A stretch of 64,000 nt of DNA from Streptomyces albipurpureus (GCF_023701525.1 NZ_JAMQAW010000007.1:190274-254273); one strand, 5' to 3'; shown: positions 18,050 through 26,496, counted from the first letter of the stretch. The notes: generated by a model from the letters alone, not told the origin. Made by a program: numbers and translations.

Positions 18050-19032
18050 GCGTCTTTCCCTTCGTCTTCCGCGACTGCCACGGCGAGCGCGTCAAGCGCC
18101 CCGCGCCAGAGAGCCGCCAGCTCATGGATGTCCCCCGCATCGCAGATACCGGGCTCGTATCGCCACAGCGCCTCCACCACCGGGCCATCCACCCCCGGAT
18201 GGACGGCGCACACCAACTCCAGCGGATACGGCTGGGCGGCGTCCGGTTCGCTGTCCTGGGGGAAGACCTCCCGCAGCGCGTCATCGACCACCAGCGTCCA
18301 GGGCTCGCCGGGTGGCGCCGTACTCGCCACCACCGTCGGCTCGTCCACCCCCGATAGCATCTCCCGCCATCGCCGCAATGAACCCTGCCGGTCCCGCCGT
18401 TGCAGCCATCCGATGTACTCGGGGTAGGCGGGTGAGGGCAGAACGGGCTCGCAACCGTCCCCCTGATAGCGGTCCGCGAGCTCGCGCCAGAACAGGGGTA
18501 CCGACCATCCATCGAGCACGATGTGGTGGAAGACGACCAGCAGCCGGTGGTGATCGGGGCCCAGCGCGGCCAGGGTGGCCCGCAGCGGGGGCCCTTCGGC
18601 GAGGTCGAACGGCTGGTACTGGGCGGTGCGCACATAGGCCTGGAACTCCTGGGCGGTCATCTCCACCTCCCGCCAGGGGAAGTCCGCGACCGCCGGGACC
18701 AGCTGCACGGGATGCGGCAGCCCCTCGTCCCAGAACCGGGCGAGCAGCTGGGGGTGACGGGCCAGCACCTCGGTGAGGGCGCGCCGCAGCCGCTCGGTGT
18801 CCAGTGGTCCATGGAAGTCGGTCAGTACGGCGATGGCGTAGATGTCCGCCGGGCCGCCGGTATCGGGCTGCTCGGCGTGGCCAGGTGGGCGCGCCGGTGC
18901 GCTGTGGAGCATCCTGTTGAGTGAGTACAGCCCCCGTTGGAGGGGGCCGAGTGCCAGGACGTGGGCGATGTCCTGCTTGCCGCTGGGGGCCACCGGGTGT
19001 TCCTCACCTCTCGCTGACGATCGGTCGTTCAT
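18046..19032 (-). CDS. Stand-alone NRPS condensation domain with C-lobe deletion
   Basis: 328 residues, against about 430-450 for a full condensation domain. The N-lobe looks intact: ALGPLQRGLY opening, LRRALTEVLARHPQL, and the active-site HHxxxDG motif as HHIVLDG at residues 169-175. At about residue 240 the sequence jumps to the closing helix of the domain (DGPVVEALWRYEPG, IHELAALWRGALDAL), so roughly 100-130 residues of the C-lobe, including the solvent-channel region, are missing. The frame remains open. It is probably inactive in classical peptide-bond formation. It overlaps the next gene (ATGA) and follows the MbtH gene by 60 bases. Confidence 0.8.
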   Translation of the reverse strand: MNDRSSARGEEHPVAPSGKQDIAHVLALGPLQRGLYSLNRMLHSAPARPPGHAEQPDTGGPADIYAIAVLTDFHGPLDTERLRRALTEVLARHPQLLARFWDEGLPHPVQLVPAVADFPWREVEMTAQEFQAYVRTAQYQPFDLAEGPPLRATLAALGPDHHRLLVVFHHIVLDGWSVPLFWRELADRYQGDGCEPVLPSPAYPEYIGWLQRRDRQGSLRRWREMLSGVDEPTVVASTAPPGEPWTLVVDDALREVFPQDSEPDAAQPYPLELVCAVHPGVDGPVVEALWRYEPGICDAGDIHELAALWRGALDALAVAVAEDEGKDA

Positions 19033-19092
19033 GGGCGGGTACGCGTTCCTCGGCGGGGGCCGGCCGTGGTGCGAGACGGCCGGCCCGGACGG

Positions 19093-19320
19093 TCATCGGG
19101 CCGATGCGTCGGCGGCCATTGCCTCGCGCAGGCTCAGTGGACGCATATCGGTCCAGTTCTCCTCGATGTACTGGAGGACCTCGGCGCGGGACGCCTCACC
19201 GAACACGGTCCGCCAACCGGGGGGTACCTCGCGGAAGACGGGCCACAGGGCGTACTGCTCCTCGTCGTTGACCACCGTGTGGAACCGGCCGTTCTCGTCG
19301 TCGAAGGGGTTGGTGGACAT
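19093..19320 (-). CDS. MbtH-like protein
   Basis: 75 residues with the full MbtH signature: [32 protein letters not shown], and [18 protein letters not shown]. The conserved Trp residues are all present. MbtH-like proteins bind NRPS adenylation domains and help them fold or activate amino acids. No adenylation domain exists in this window, so its original partner has been lost or lies elsewhere. An AGGGAGAACACACC-type purine-rich region precedes ATG 19320. This is the best-preserved gene of the remnant siderophore locus. Confidence 0.95.
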   Translation of the reverse strand: MSTNPFDDENGRFHTVVNDEEQYALWPVFREVPPGWRTVFGEASRAEVLQYIEENWTDMRPLSLREAMAADASAR

Positions 19321-19389
19321 GGTGTGTTCTCCCTGGTGTGAGTGGTTCGGCGATGGGCCCTGTCGGGCCGCCGCCCTGTGTCGATCGGG

Positions 19390-20484
19390 TCAGCGGGGCG
19401 TGAGCGTCCAGGAGTCCGCCTGTTCGCGGAGTTCCACGAAGCGGCGGTAGGTGCCGTTGTGTTCCAGCAGTGCGGTGTGGGTGCCGGACTCGGTCATCCG
19501 CCCTTCGTCGAGGACGATGATGTGGTCCGCGCCGCGGACCGTCTGAAGCCGGTGCGCCACCACCAGGACCGTACGGTCCTCGGCGAGTTGGGTGATGGCC
19601 TGCTGCACCAGCCGCTCGTTCTGCGCGTCGAGTGAGGAGGTCACCTCGTCGAGCAGGACGATCGGGGCGTCCTTCAGCAGGGCGCGGGCGATCGACACCC
19701 GCTGCTCCTCGCCCCCGGAAAGGGTGGAGCCGCCCTCTCCCACCCGGGTCTCCCAGCCGTCGGGAAGCCGTTGGATGATCTCGTCCACCCGGGCCAGCCG
19801 GGCTACCCGCTCCAGTTCGTCCCGACTCGCTCCGGGGCGCGCCAGCGCGATGTTGTTCTCGATGGTGTCCTCGAACAGATACGGGTCCTGTGACACCAGG
19901 GACAGTTGCCGCATCAGCGTCTCGGTGCCCAGGTGACGGATGTCCCGACCGCCCACGAGCACCGTGCCCTCGCCGGGGGCGAGGTCATAGAACCGGGCGA
20001 GGAGGGACAGGACCGTGGACTTGCCCGCCCCGGAGGGCCCCACCAGCGCGGTCAGGGTGCCCGGGGCGGCGCTGAAGGAGAGTTCGCGGAGCACCGGCCG
20101 GTCGGGCTCGTAGCCGAAGGTCACCGCTTGGAACTCGACGGTGGGGGCGCCGGGCCGTGCGGCGTCCTCCAGCGCGGCCCAGCCGAGCTCCAGGGCCCAT
20201 CGCTGATGGGGGTCCATCGTCGTCGCCTCACGCTCCGGGATGACGAACAGTTCGGCGTCGAAACGCGCCACATCGCCCAGGTAGGAGCCCTGTACTGACT
20301 GCTGTCGCAGTCCCGGCGGGATCGCGCTGGGGTCGAACCGGCCGTCCGGTGCCCGCCCATCGGCCCGCCGTCCGTCGAGCAGCAGTCGCCAGAGCTCCTG
20401 CGGCGACTGTGCGCCCGGCACTCGGCAGGCGAGCCCGACAACAGCGATGCCGGCGCCGTGACCCGGGGGGTCGCGTTCGCTCAC
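19390..20484 (-). CDS. Chimera: ketosynthase N-terminal fragment fused to ABC exporter ATPase
   Basis: 364 residues. Residues 1 to about 108 are the start of a type I polyketide ketosynthase (IAVVGLACRVPGAQSPQELW, MDPHQRWALELGWAALEDA), ending before the active-site Cys. From about residue 112 the frame continues as the nucleotide-binding domain of an IrtB-like exporter: TFGYEP, Walker A GPSGAGKST, Q-loop SQDPYLF, signature LSGGE, Walker B IVLLDEVTSSLD, and the H-loop AHRLQT. The transmembrane half is absent. The junction is near 20150-20163. It starts with GTG overlapping the MbtG stop. This is a deletion chimera between a PKS gene and a transporter gene, and a function is doubtful. Confidence 0.8.
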   Translation of the reverse strand: MSERDPPGHGAGIAVVGLACRVPGAQSPQELWRLLLDGRRADGRAPDGRFDPSAIPPGLRQQSVQGSYLGDVARFDAELFVIPEREATTMDPHQRWALELGWAALEDAARPGAPTVEFQAVTFGYEPDRPVLRELSFSAAPGTLTALVGPSGAGKSTVLSLLARFYDLAPGEGTVLVGGRDIRHLGTETLMRQLSLVSQDPYLFEDTIENNIALARPGASRDELERVARLARVDEIIQRLPDGWETRVGEGGSTLSGGEEQRVSIARALLKDAPIVLLDEVTSSLDAQNERLVQQAITQLAEDRTVLVVAHRLQTVRGADHIIVLDEGRMTESGTHTALLEHNGTYRRFVELREQADSWTLTPR

Positions 20485-21743
20485 ACCTCACCGCCGCGGA
20501 GCATCGCCGCGGAGGCCGCCGCATGGTCCAGGCCATCGAACGCGGCCATCTCCCGGCGGCCCGCCCGGCCGGCGGGCCCCGGAACTGACGCGCCGCGCCG
20601 GGGTGCCGCGGCGTCCGCCTTGCCTCGATGTGTCGAGCCCAGCACCCGGTCCGAGAGCAGCCCCAGTGAACTGAGGTTGGCGAAACCGGGTCCCTGTTCG
20701 TATCCCGCGAGGGTCGGCAGCAGCAGTCGGGGGCTGATTCCGTCCAACGCGAGGTCCTCACCGATCCGCCGTTCCAACGCCCGCACACCGTCGGTGGTAT
20801 CGCCGACCGCCCGGTACACCGCTTTGCGCGCCACGGTGCCGAACAGGTCCAGGAACCAGTCGGGGCGTGCCCCGGTGGCGTCGATGACGACGTCGAAGCG
20901 CGGCACTCGGTCCGGGCGCCCGGGGTTGCTCAGTACGAGTTCGGTCTGTCCGTCGACGCGGGCCAGGGACACCACGGTGCCCTGTCGGTGCTCCACCCGG
21001 GCGTCGGTGGTGATCGACTCGATCGCCCGGGGTGAGAACACGCCCCGGTCGGTGCGGGCGATGACGTCCCTGCGGTCCTTTTCGGACAGCTCGCGCCAGC
21101 GCTCGGGGCTGGAGTAGAGCGCGTTCTCGAAGTAGCCCTCGCCCCGGCTGTAGACCACCGGCTGCGGGCTGATCACGGTTGTGGGGCCGGCGTGTTGGTG
21201 CATCAGGTACTCCACGATGGTGGCCGCGGTCTCGCCGCCGCCGACCACCGCCACACTCGGCTCGGCGACCTCCGTGTCCAGGCCCAGCCGCCAGAACTCC
21301 TCCACGCTGCGGGTGGCATCGCCCGAGAGCAGACCGTCGTGCGGACCCGGGCCGCTGATCATCAGCTGGTCCAGATAGAGCCTGGCCTCGTCGCCCGCTA
21401 CACCAGCCTCGCCAGTGACCTCCCACCGCCCACCGACGATCTCCAATCCGCAGACCAGGCCACGCACCAGGGAGAAGTCCATCTGGTCCGCCGCCCAGCG
21501 CAGATAGCCGGCCCAGGTGGAGTGGCGGGGGCTGGGCCGGCCGCTGTCCACCCAGGTGGCGTACTCACCCCGCGACACCAGATATCGGGTCCAACTGAAC
21601 TGCTGCATACGAGCGTTGACCTCGGTCGCCAGCGGGCCGTACCCATCTGACGCGTAGGGGAACCCGAGGTCCTTCTCCGGGCTGGTGGACAGTCGGGGGC
21701 GACCGTTGGTGCGCCCTCCCACCGCCGTCCAGTTGGCTCCCAC
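20481..21743 (-). CDS. mbtG: Lysine N6-hydroxylase (MbtG-like), N-terminally truncated
   Basis: The frame reads VGANWTAVGGRTNGRPRL, TSPEKDLGFPY and RMQQFSWTRYLVSRGEYATW. These match MbtG of mycobactin synthesis, which hydroxylates the epsilon-amine of lysine. The NADPH-binding VAVVGGGETAATIVEYL and the closing GFANLSSLGLLSDRVLG are intact. About the first 40 residues, with the FAD-binding glycine motif, are missing; upstream of GVGANW the sequence is unrelated. GTG 21743 is the first plausible start. It is probably inactive. It overlaps the next gene by four bases (GTGA), an arrangement kept from a working operon. Confidence 0.75.
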   Translation of the reverse strand: MGANWTAVGGRTNGRPRLSTSPEKDLGFPYASDGYGPLATEVNARMQQFSWTRYLVSRGEYATWVDSGRPSPRHSTWAGYLRWAADQMDFSLVRGLVCGLEIVGGRWEVTGEAGVAGDEARLYLDQLMISGPGPHDGLLSGDATRSVEEFWRLGLDTEVAEPSVAVVGGGETAATIVEYLMHQHAGPTTVISPQPVVYSRGEGYFENALYSSPERWRELSEKDRRDVIARTDRGVFSPRAIESITTDARVEHRQGTVVSLARVDGQTELVLSNPGRPDRVPRFDVVIDATGARPDWFLDLFGTVARKAVYRAVGDTTDGVRALERRIGEDLALDGISPRLLLPTLAGYEQGPGFANLSSLGLLSDRVLGSTHRGKADAAAPRRGASVPGPAGRAGRREMAAFDGLDHAAASAAMLRGGEV

Positions 21744-21756
21744 GCCATGGGGTTCC

Positions 21757-21905
21757 ACGAGCCCGACGCGGTGAACGCGGCATCCCGCCGGATGATCGAG
21801 AAAAATGACGCCGGGTGCCTCGGCGAGGTCCAGGTCCGCCACCGCAGGATCGCCCTCTACGCCAAGTCGAGGCAGGGGCACCCATTGCCGCGCATCGAAC
21901 CCTGA
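21757..21905 (+). pseudogene. Orphan C-terminal coding fragment on the opposite strand
   Basis: An open plus-strand stretch reads NAASRRMIEKNDAGCLGEVQ followed by ALYAKSRQGHPLPRIEP and stop at 21903. It has good amino-acid composition but no start of its own other than ATG 21792. It begins just where homology of the truncated hydroxylase ends, so it may be the tail of a foreign gene joined at the deletion point. No family is recognised. Confidence 0.3.
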
Positions 21906-22127
21906 CCCAGGTCGCGCGGACAAGGCGCGAACCGCGCCTGCCACATCGGGAACGAGCTCCACACAAGGGCGGCCGATTCCCCTCCGGTCCCGGCACCGCG
22001 GCGAGGATGACCCCTCGTCACGGACGGCGACCGGCCATCCCCACCAGCTCGGCGAACCCGCCGAAGTGTTCAGCGCATCCGAGTGCCGCTCCCCCTGCCG
22101 CCCGGTTCGACCGGGCAGACTGTCGGG

Positions 22128-22856
22128 GTGGACGACTACCGCCCGGTGGACCGGGACCTCGCTTGCGAACAGTACGGCCGCCTGCGCGTGCAGACCACCG
22201 ATCTGGGCCCGGCTCGGTGGCTCAGCGAGGACCCCCCTGGGCCCGGCGAATTCGGCACGGTGGCCAGCATCGCCGCGCCCGGATTCCCCGCCTACGCCCG
22301 GGTGTTGCACCCGGCATCCCTGAACGAGCGGCCGGTTCGCTGGGCCGTGGTGGCCGCCGCCCACGGGCGCGAGGTGGCCGCGGGCAGCGGCTGGCACGAG
22401 TTGATCGGGATGGATCGCGACTACCACAACGCCTCCGTCTACGGCCTGCCCGGCGTCTGGGACGAGCATCCGTCCGAGGGCCCGACCCCGCCCACCCTCG
22501 CCCGGAGTCTGATCCCGGTGCTGGCGCGGCACACCCAGGCCGCAGACAACTGCTGGTTCGGCCTGTGGATCGGCTACGGCCGATGGGATTTCGACCGATT
22601 TCCCCACTTCGAGATCCCCGGCCGGGAGGAGGTGCTGCTCGCCGGGACACTCGCCGAAGCCGTTTCGCCGTCCTCCCTGGACGAGTTCGCCGAGCTGCCC
22701 GATCTCTGGTGGCCGCAAGACCGCGCCTGGTGCCTGGGCGGCGATGTGGACCTGGTGAGCACCTACATCGGCGGCTCCCCGGCGCTCATCGCCGAACTAC
22801 TGGCCGCCCCGGAACTTGAGGCATACCCGGTCGCGCCCGGCGATCAGGTCTACTGA
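22128..22856 (+). CDS. Hypothetical protein, acidic, unknown function
   Basis: 242 residues from GTG 22128. It is rich in Trp and acidic residues, with a soluble globular composition (GDVDLVSTYIGGSPALIAEL near the end). The pattern resembles uncharacterised Streptomyces proteins that often occur alone; no catalytic motif is recognised. A 15-codon in-frame extension upstream is proline-rich and unlikely. It has no operon partner; the next gene starts 160 bases later with its own ribosome binding site. Confidence 0.65.
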   Translation: MDDYRPVDRDLACEQYGRLRVQTTDLGPARWLSEDPPGPGEFGTVASIAAPGFPAYARVLHPASLNERPVRWAVVAAAHGREVAAGSGWHELIGMDRDYHNASVYGLPGVWDEHPSEGPTPPTLARSLIPVLARHTQAADNCWFGLWIGYGRWDFDRFPHFEIPGREEVLLAGTLAEAVSPSSLDEFAELPDLWWPQDRAWCLGGDVDLVSTYIGGSPALIAELLAAPELEAYPVAPGDQVY

Positions 22857-23016
22857 ACCATCCCGCGCCGCCGCTGCGGCCCTGTCGCCGCCATCGCCCG
22901 GAGGGACCCGTTCGGGCGCCACCGAGGCGCGGCATCCCCCGGTGAGTGGCATGTCTCGATCATGCTTGCAAGGGTGCCTGGCAAGGCGGTGCCCAACGTG
23001 ATCAAAGGAGAACCGG

Positions 23017-23238
23017 ATGCCCATTGACGCCGTCGCGCGGTTCCTGGCAGCCCTGAGCCCGGAGCACCGGGAGGAAGTCAGCAGCAGACCGGGCGACGAG
23101 CAGGAAAGGCTCGCGGCCGCCTGGGAGGCAGAGCTGGAAGGAGATGATCTCGACACCCTGGACGAGCTGTCGCCTCCCGCCGCCGAGAGTGAAGCGGCGA
23201 GGCGCATCGTTGAGGCGACGACACCGGAATCGGAGTAG
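23017..23238 (+). CDS. Small acidic helical protein
   Basis: 73 residues from ATG 23017 with a clear AAAGGAG site 7 bases upstream. It is acidic and mostly helical (AVARFLAALSPEHREEVSSR; EAELEGDDLDTLDEL). The LSPEHREEV... and DDLD pattern suggests a short helical domain, perhaps an antitoxin- or adaptor-like protein, but no family is recognised. It could be a small regulator; there is no partner nearby. Confidence 0.55.
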   Translation: MPIDAVARFLAALSPEHREEVSSRPGDEQERLAAAWEAELEGDDLDTLDELSPPAAESEAARRIVEATTPESE

Positions 23239-23291
23239 ACGCACCCGTCACCACCCAGCCCATGTCCAGACATCTGGGGTCAGTTCGCCTG

Positions 23292-23541
23292 AGCAGATCT
23301 CCCCGTCTCCGGCGGGGTCTCAGCGATTCAGGGTGGACCGCTGGGCGGGGAAGAATCATGGGTCGCCCTCGCCGCTCCCGGCGAGGGCGCTGTTGTCGAG
23401 CACACGTGGCTCACCGTTGACTTGCAACCCGGAGCACAGGTCACCGGTCACGACGGCACCGTCGCCGTGCACAACGATGACCAGTTCGTGCCGCCTGGCG
23501 TGGGCCTGGCCGATCCGGTGCGGTGGCCGGCGCAAACGAGA
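23292..23541 (+). other. Open plus-strand stretch of unknown status
   Basis: A stop-free frame of about 80 codons reads WVALAAPGEGAVVEHTWLTV and then GHDGTVAVHNDDQFVPP, ending at TAG 23539-23541. The composition looks coding, yet no ATG/GTG start with a ribosome site is seen, and its 3' end overlaps the IS701 remnant on the other strand. It may be the tail of a gene cut by the insertion. Confidence 0.25.
23364..23389. terminator. 10-bp hairpin
   Basis: Arms 23364-23373 and 23380-23389 pair perfectly (CGCCCTCGCC with GGCGAGGGCG) around a 6-base loop. It lies about 125 bases after the small acidic protein gene and may terminate its transcript. Confidence 0.45.
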
Positions 23542-23976
23542 TAGACGGCGACCTGCGCGTTCTCGATCCTGCCCGCAGCCGCAGTGCCGGTGTACTGGCG
23601 CTGGCCACCGACGGTGTCGGTGCCCTTCTTCACGTCCCCGGTCTCGTCGACCACCAGAAACACCTGGTCGTCCCGCAGATGCTCCACCACGTAGGCCCGC
23701 ACGTCGTCGCGGACCTGGTCGGCGTCCCACTTGGCCCGCCCGAGTAGGTGCTGCATGCCGTCCAGGGTGCTCCCTCCGGCCCACTCTGCGATGGTCCAGC
23801 AGTTCTTCGCGCGGCAGGTCCGACAGCAGCCCGAGCACCAACCGCCCGACCCGACGTCGGGGTTCGACCCGTGCGAACCGGCCCGCGATCCGGGCCATCA
23901 GGCCCTCGAACGCCTCCTGCCAGCGGGCAGGGTCTACGCTGTGGCCTGCGGCCACCGCATGATCTTCAGTCTTCAC
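23525..23976 (-). pseudogene. IS701-family transposase, frameshifted N-terminal fragment
   Basis: The first frame reads ARIAGRFARVEPRRRVGRLV and LGLLSDLPR. After a one-base shift near 23803-23812 the homology continues as NCWTIAEWAGGSTLDGMQHL, then FLVVDETGDVKKGTDTVGGQ and GRIENAQVAVYLV. This is the IS701 pattern, and VVDETGDVKKG carries the first catalytic Asp. Everything after VAVYLV is gone. It is a dead element. Confidence 0.75.
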
Positions 23977-24064
23977 ACACCGATGACCAACGGTGGCCGC
24001 ACCCGTCTCCACAGCGCGTCAGGGTCGCGCGGCGTCTGCCTGCCGTCATGTGTCTGGAGGACTT

Positions 24065-24469
24065 GTGCAACGTGGCGAAGTCTGGTGGGTCCAGTTCGAC
24101 GAGCGGAGGTTGGTCGTACTGCTGTCGGGAGACGACACGTCCGGGATCCGGGTGATGCAGGTCGTCGCTCCTGCGGGCGTCGACATCAGCGGTCTGGGCA
24201 TCGAAGTGACGGTCGGCGCCGGTGAAGGACTGCCGTTCGAAGGCGTGTTGCGGGTCGCGTTCCCGCGTCCAGGCCTCACGCCGTGCACGTGGCTGACCAC
24301 TGTGTCCCGGGACGACCTGATAGAGCGGGCGGCCGTCCTGTCCTCCGCGAAGCTCAGCGAGATTGACGACGCCCTCCGACTCGCTGAATTGGCGCAGGAG
24401 CGGACCCCGGCCACGACCGCGAAGCTCAGCGAGATTAGGGATGCCCTCCGTCTCGGTGAACTCGGGTAG
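24065..24469 (+). CDS. PemK/MazF-like toxin-family protein with duplicated C-terminal motif
   Basis: 134 residues from GTG 24065. It opens VQRGEVWWVQFDERRLVVLL, the RGEVWW...D...RPVVVL signature of MazF/PemK toxins, and continues PCTWLTTVSRDDLIERAAVL where MazF has its last strand and helix. The final 40 residues hold two copies of AKLSEI-DALRL-EL separated by 11 residues, so the last helix is duplicated. The usual family proteins end after the first copy. No antitoxin gene is recognisable upstream, where an IS701 fragment sits. RNase activity is an inference from the family. Confidence 0.65.
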   Translation: MQRGEVWWVQFDERRLVVLLSGDDTSGIRVMQVVAPAGVDISGLGIEVTVGAGEGLPFEGVLRVAFPRPGLTPCTWLTTVSRDDLIERAAVLSSAKLSEIDDALRLAELAQERTPATTAKLSEIRDALRLGELG

Positions 24470-24565
24470 ACGGAGAAGGAGCCGACGCCCGCGACGGCGT
24501 GGGCGATCTCGGGCGAGATGATCGACGCTGGCCACCTGCCGCCTCGGCGCCTCTCACCACCGAGA

Positions 24566-25039
24566 TCACGATCTACGGCTGGAGTACGAGGAGAGACCCT
24601 TAGCGGCGGCCGTGGTCGCGAGGTGCAGCCCTCGATGCATGGCGCAGTCAGCCACCGTTCCTATGGGGCGGTGGCTGCACCGGAGGGCGAAGGGACCGTT
24701 CGGGGCGGCTCCGGCGAGTAGGCGGAGTGCGGTGGACAGGGCCATGAAGAGGCGGCCGATGGAGTGGGTGTTGGCGGTGGGGTCGGATCCGACGTTGGGT
24801 TCGACGAGCATCAGGGTGCCGGTGGGGCTGATGGCTGTGCGGGTACCGGTCAGGACGGCGAGGGCGTCGCCCCTGTCGTGGAGGCAGTTGAAGAGGGGTT
24901 GAGGTCGTAGTCGCGTCCGGCTTCGGCGAGGTCGGTGGCGGCCAGGGCGTCGAAGCGGGCGCGCTCGCCTGAGTCCGCGTTCCTCGGCGATGGTGCGGGC
25001 CCGGTCGAGGGAGGGCTGGTGGCAGTCGCAGCCGTGCAA
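24566..25039 (-). pseudogene. SAM-dependent methyltransferase, frameshifted remnant
   Basis: Two minus-strand frames alternate. One reads DCHQPSLDRARTIAEERGL and later NCLHDRGDALAVLTGTRTAI, GTLMLVEPNVGSDPTANTHS and IGRLFMALSTALRL. The other supplies the missing middle as ARFDALAATDLAEAGRDYDL. Together they form the Rossmann middle and following helices of a class I methyltransferase, of the kind often fused to an HTH. At least two frameshifts inactivate it, and the end is scrambled near a 9-bp inverted repeat (24649-24657 with 24669-24677). Confidence 0.65.
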
Positions 25040-25110
25040 CCCCGATGCCTTGACTCGCTTTCGCTGGATCGTCTCTCCTGCTGAAGAGCGATCTGTCCTA
25101 TCGTGCTGCG

Positions 25111-26013
25111 ATGGACTCGGAGCGCGCTTCCCATCTGGTACTTCATGGTCGTCGAGGTGTCACCGCTCGGCTGGAGTCGGGGGTGTTGGTGGTGCAGGAT
25201 CGCCGGGTACGGCGTCGGATACCGATCACCGTGATCGAGCGGGTGGATGTTCGGGGGCGGCGGGGCCGGGTCCTGGCTGTGGTGTTGCTTCGCGAGGAGG
25301 GCACGGAGCTGGCGGCAACGGAGCTTGTGCAGTGCCGCAGCGCTCCGGCTGTGGATGCCATGGCCGCCGCCCTGCGCACGGAGTTGTCCGTGCGGGATGC
25401 GGTAGAACGGCGGAGCGGCGGCACCAGCCAGGTGACCGTGGAAGAGTTGGACCGCCCGAGGCGTCGGAAGACACCCCGGCTGAGGACGGTCGCCATCGTC
25501 CTCTATCTGCTGGTCCTGGCCTGGTTGGTGGCCGTGGTGGTGTTTGAACCGGGACTTCGGACAGCTACCTCGGCTGGGTTCGCGTTGCTCTACTGGGTCC
25601 TCTCGCCCGGGCTGGCAGGCCTCAGCTATGCGGTGGCGCCCGCGGTGTGGGAGATGACCGAAGGACCCTGGCGACTCAGGGCGCGCGGGATCACCGTAAC
25701 GGGCCAGCTGATCCGGACCTACCATTCCGGTGGCGTGAACTACGTCTACGCCTTCACCGACACCCACGGCGAGGAACGCACCTGCGACAGCCCAGACGGA
25801 GGCCTCTCGCAGGTGGAGATCGTCTACGACCCCGACCAGCCCAGCTTCTCCGAGGTGAGGAGCGCCATCAGAGGGAATCTCATCTTCGGATTGGTGTTGT
25901 TTTTGATATTGGTAGTGCCGCTGACCGTCGGCACGGTGGTCCTCGGCTTCCTCGGTCTCGACGAACTAGCCGAGCTGGTCGCAACGGTTGGACTCCGGCC
26001 CCCCATCGGCTGA
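25111..26013 (+). CDS. Membrane protein, DUF3592-like, unknown function
   Basis: 300 residues. A cytoplasmic N-terminal domain (about 1-115) is rich in beta strands and arginine. Two transmembrane helices lie at about 125-146 and 153-176. A soluble strand-rich insert (ARGITVTGQLIRTYHSGGVN, YAFTDTHGEERTC) leads to YDPDQPS, and one or two further helices cover 255-282. The G-x-V-x-x-Y-F-D...YDPxxP pattern is seen in DUF3592-like proteins. No function can be assigned. ATG 25111 is preceded by a purine-poor leader. Confidence 0.65.
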   Translation: MDSERASHLVLHGRRGVTARLESGVLVVQDRRVRRRIPITVIERVDVRGRRGRVLAVVLLREEGTELAATELVQCRSAPAVDAMAAALRTELSVRDAVERRSGGTSQVTVEELDRPRRRKTPRLRTVAIVLYLLVLAWLVAVVVFEPGLRTATSAGFALLYWVLSPGLAGLSYAVAPAVWEMTEGPWRLRARGITVTGQLIRTYHSGGVNYVYAFTDTHGEERTCDSPDGGLSQVEIVYDPDQPSFSEVRSAIRGNLIFGLVLFLILVVPLTVGTVVLGFLGLDELAELVATVGLRPPIG

Positions 26014-26496
26014 CCTTCGAGAGTGCCCCTTGCCGGCGCCCGCGAAGGTGTCTCCACCGCGCAGGACACCTCCCGACCGCGACGCTACACCGTGCGCCCC
26101 GTCCTCGATCTCCCCCACCAGACCGCCGACCGCCCCCTCGGTACCGGGCCGGGGCAGCCCACGTTCTTGAGGGCGGCCCGTACTTCGTCTCCATCAACGA
26201 GTAAGCCGCCGAACCAGGGTTCGGCCATCGCAGCGGCAGACGCCGCGGCCCGGAATGAGGGGACGGTCGGCGTCATCGCAGCTTCGACGTGTCGCCCTTC
26301 ACGTCCGGGAGCGTTGGAGGCACGTTCTCCGTTCCAACGGCCGATTCGACACCCCGGAGACACCGCCGCCGGTCAGACAGCGGTGGTCACACAGCCCGGG
26401 CCGGTGTCGTTCGTACGTTGTCGACCTCAGCCTCGGGATCGGCCTGTCCGCTCGAAAGCGGACAGGCCGCACGGACTGGATCGTCGGAGAACCCCG
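26014..26496. other. Gene-poor stretch
   Basis: Frames are open on both strands but no domain is recognised. A minus-strand piece (MAEPWFGGLLVDGDEVRAAL, about 26225) looks coding but is cut off on both sides. Confidence 0.35.

Noticed and set aside
21744..22718. Long minus-strand extension upstream of the MbtG-like gene
   Set aside because: It is the complement of the real plus-strand gene at 22128-22856 and has no homology-like content; it is open only because of GC-rich codons.
24649..24677. 9-bp inverted repeat as a terminator of an active gene
   Set aside because: The surrounding gene is a frameshifted methyltransferase remnant; the repeat may be an old insertion point but cannot be tied to a functional transcript.
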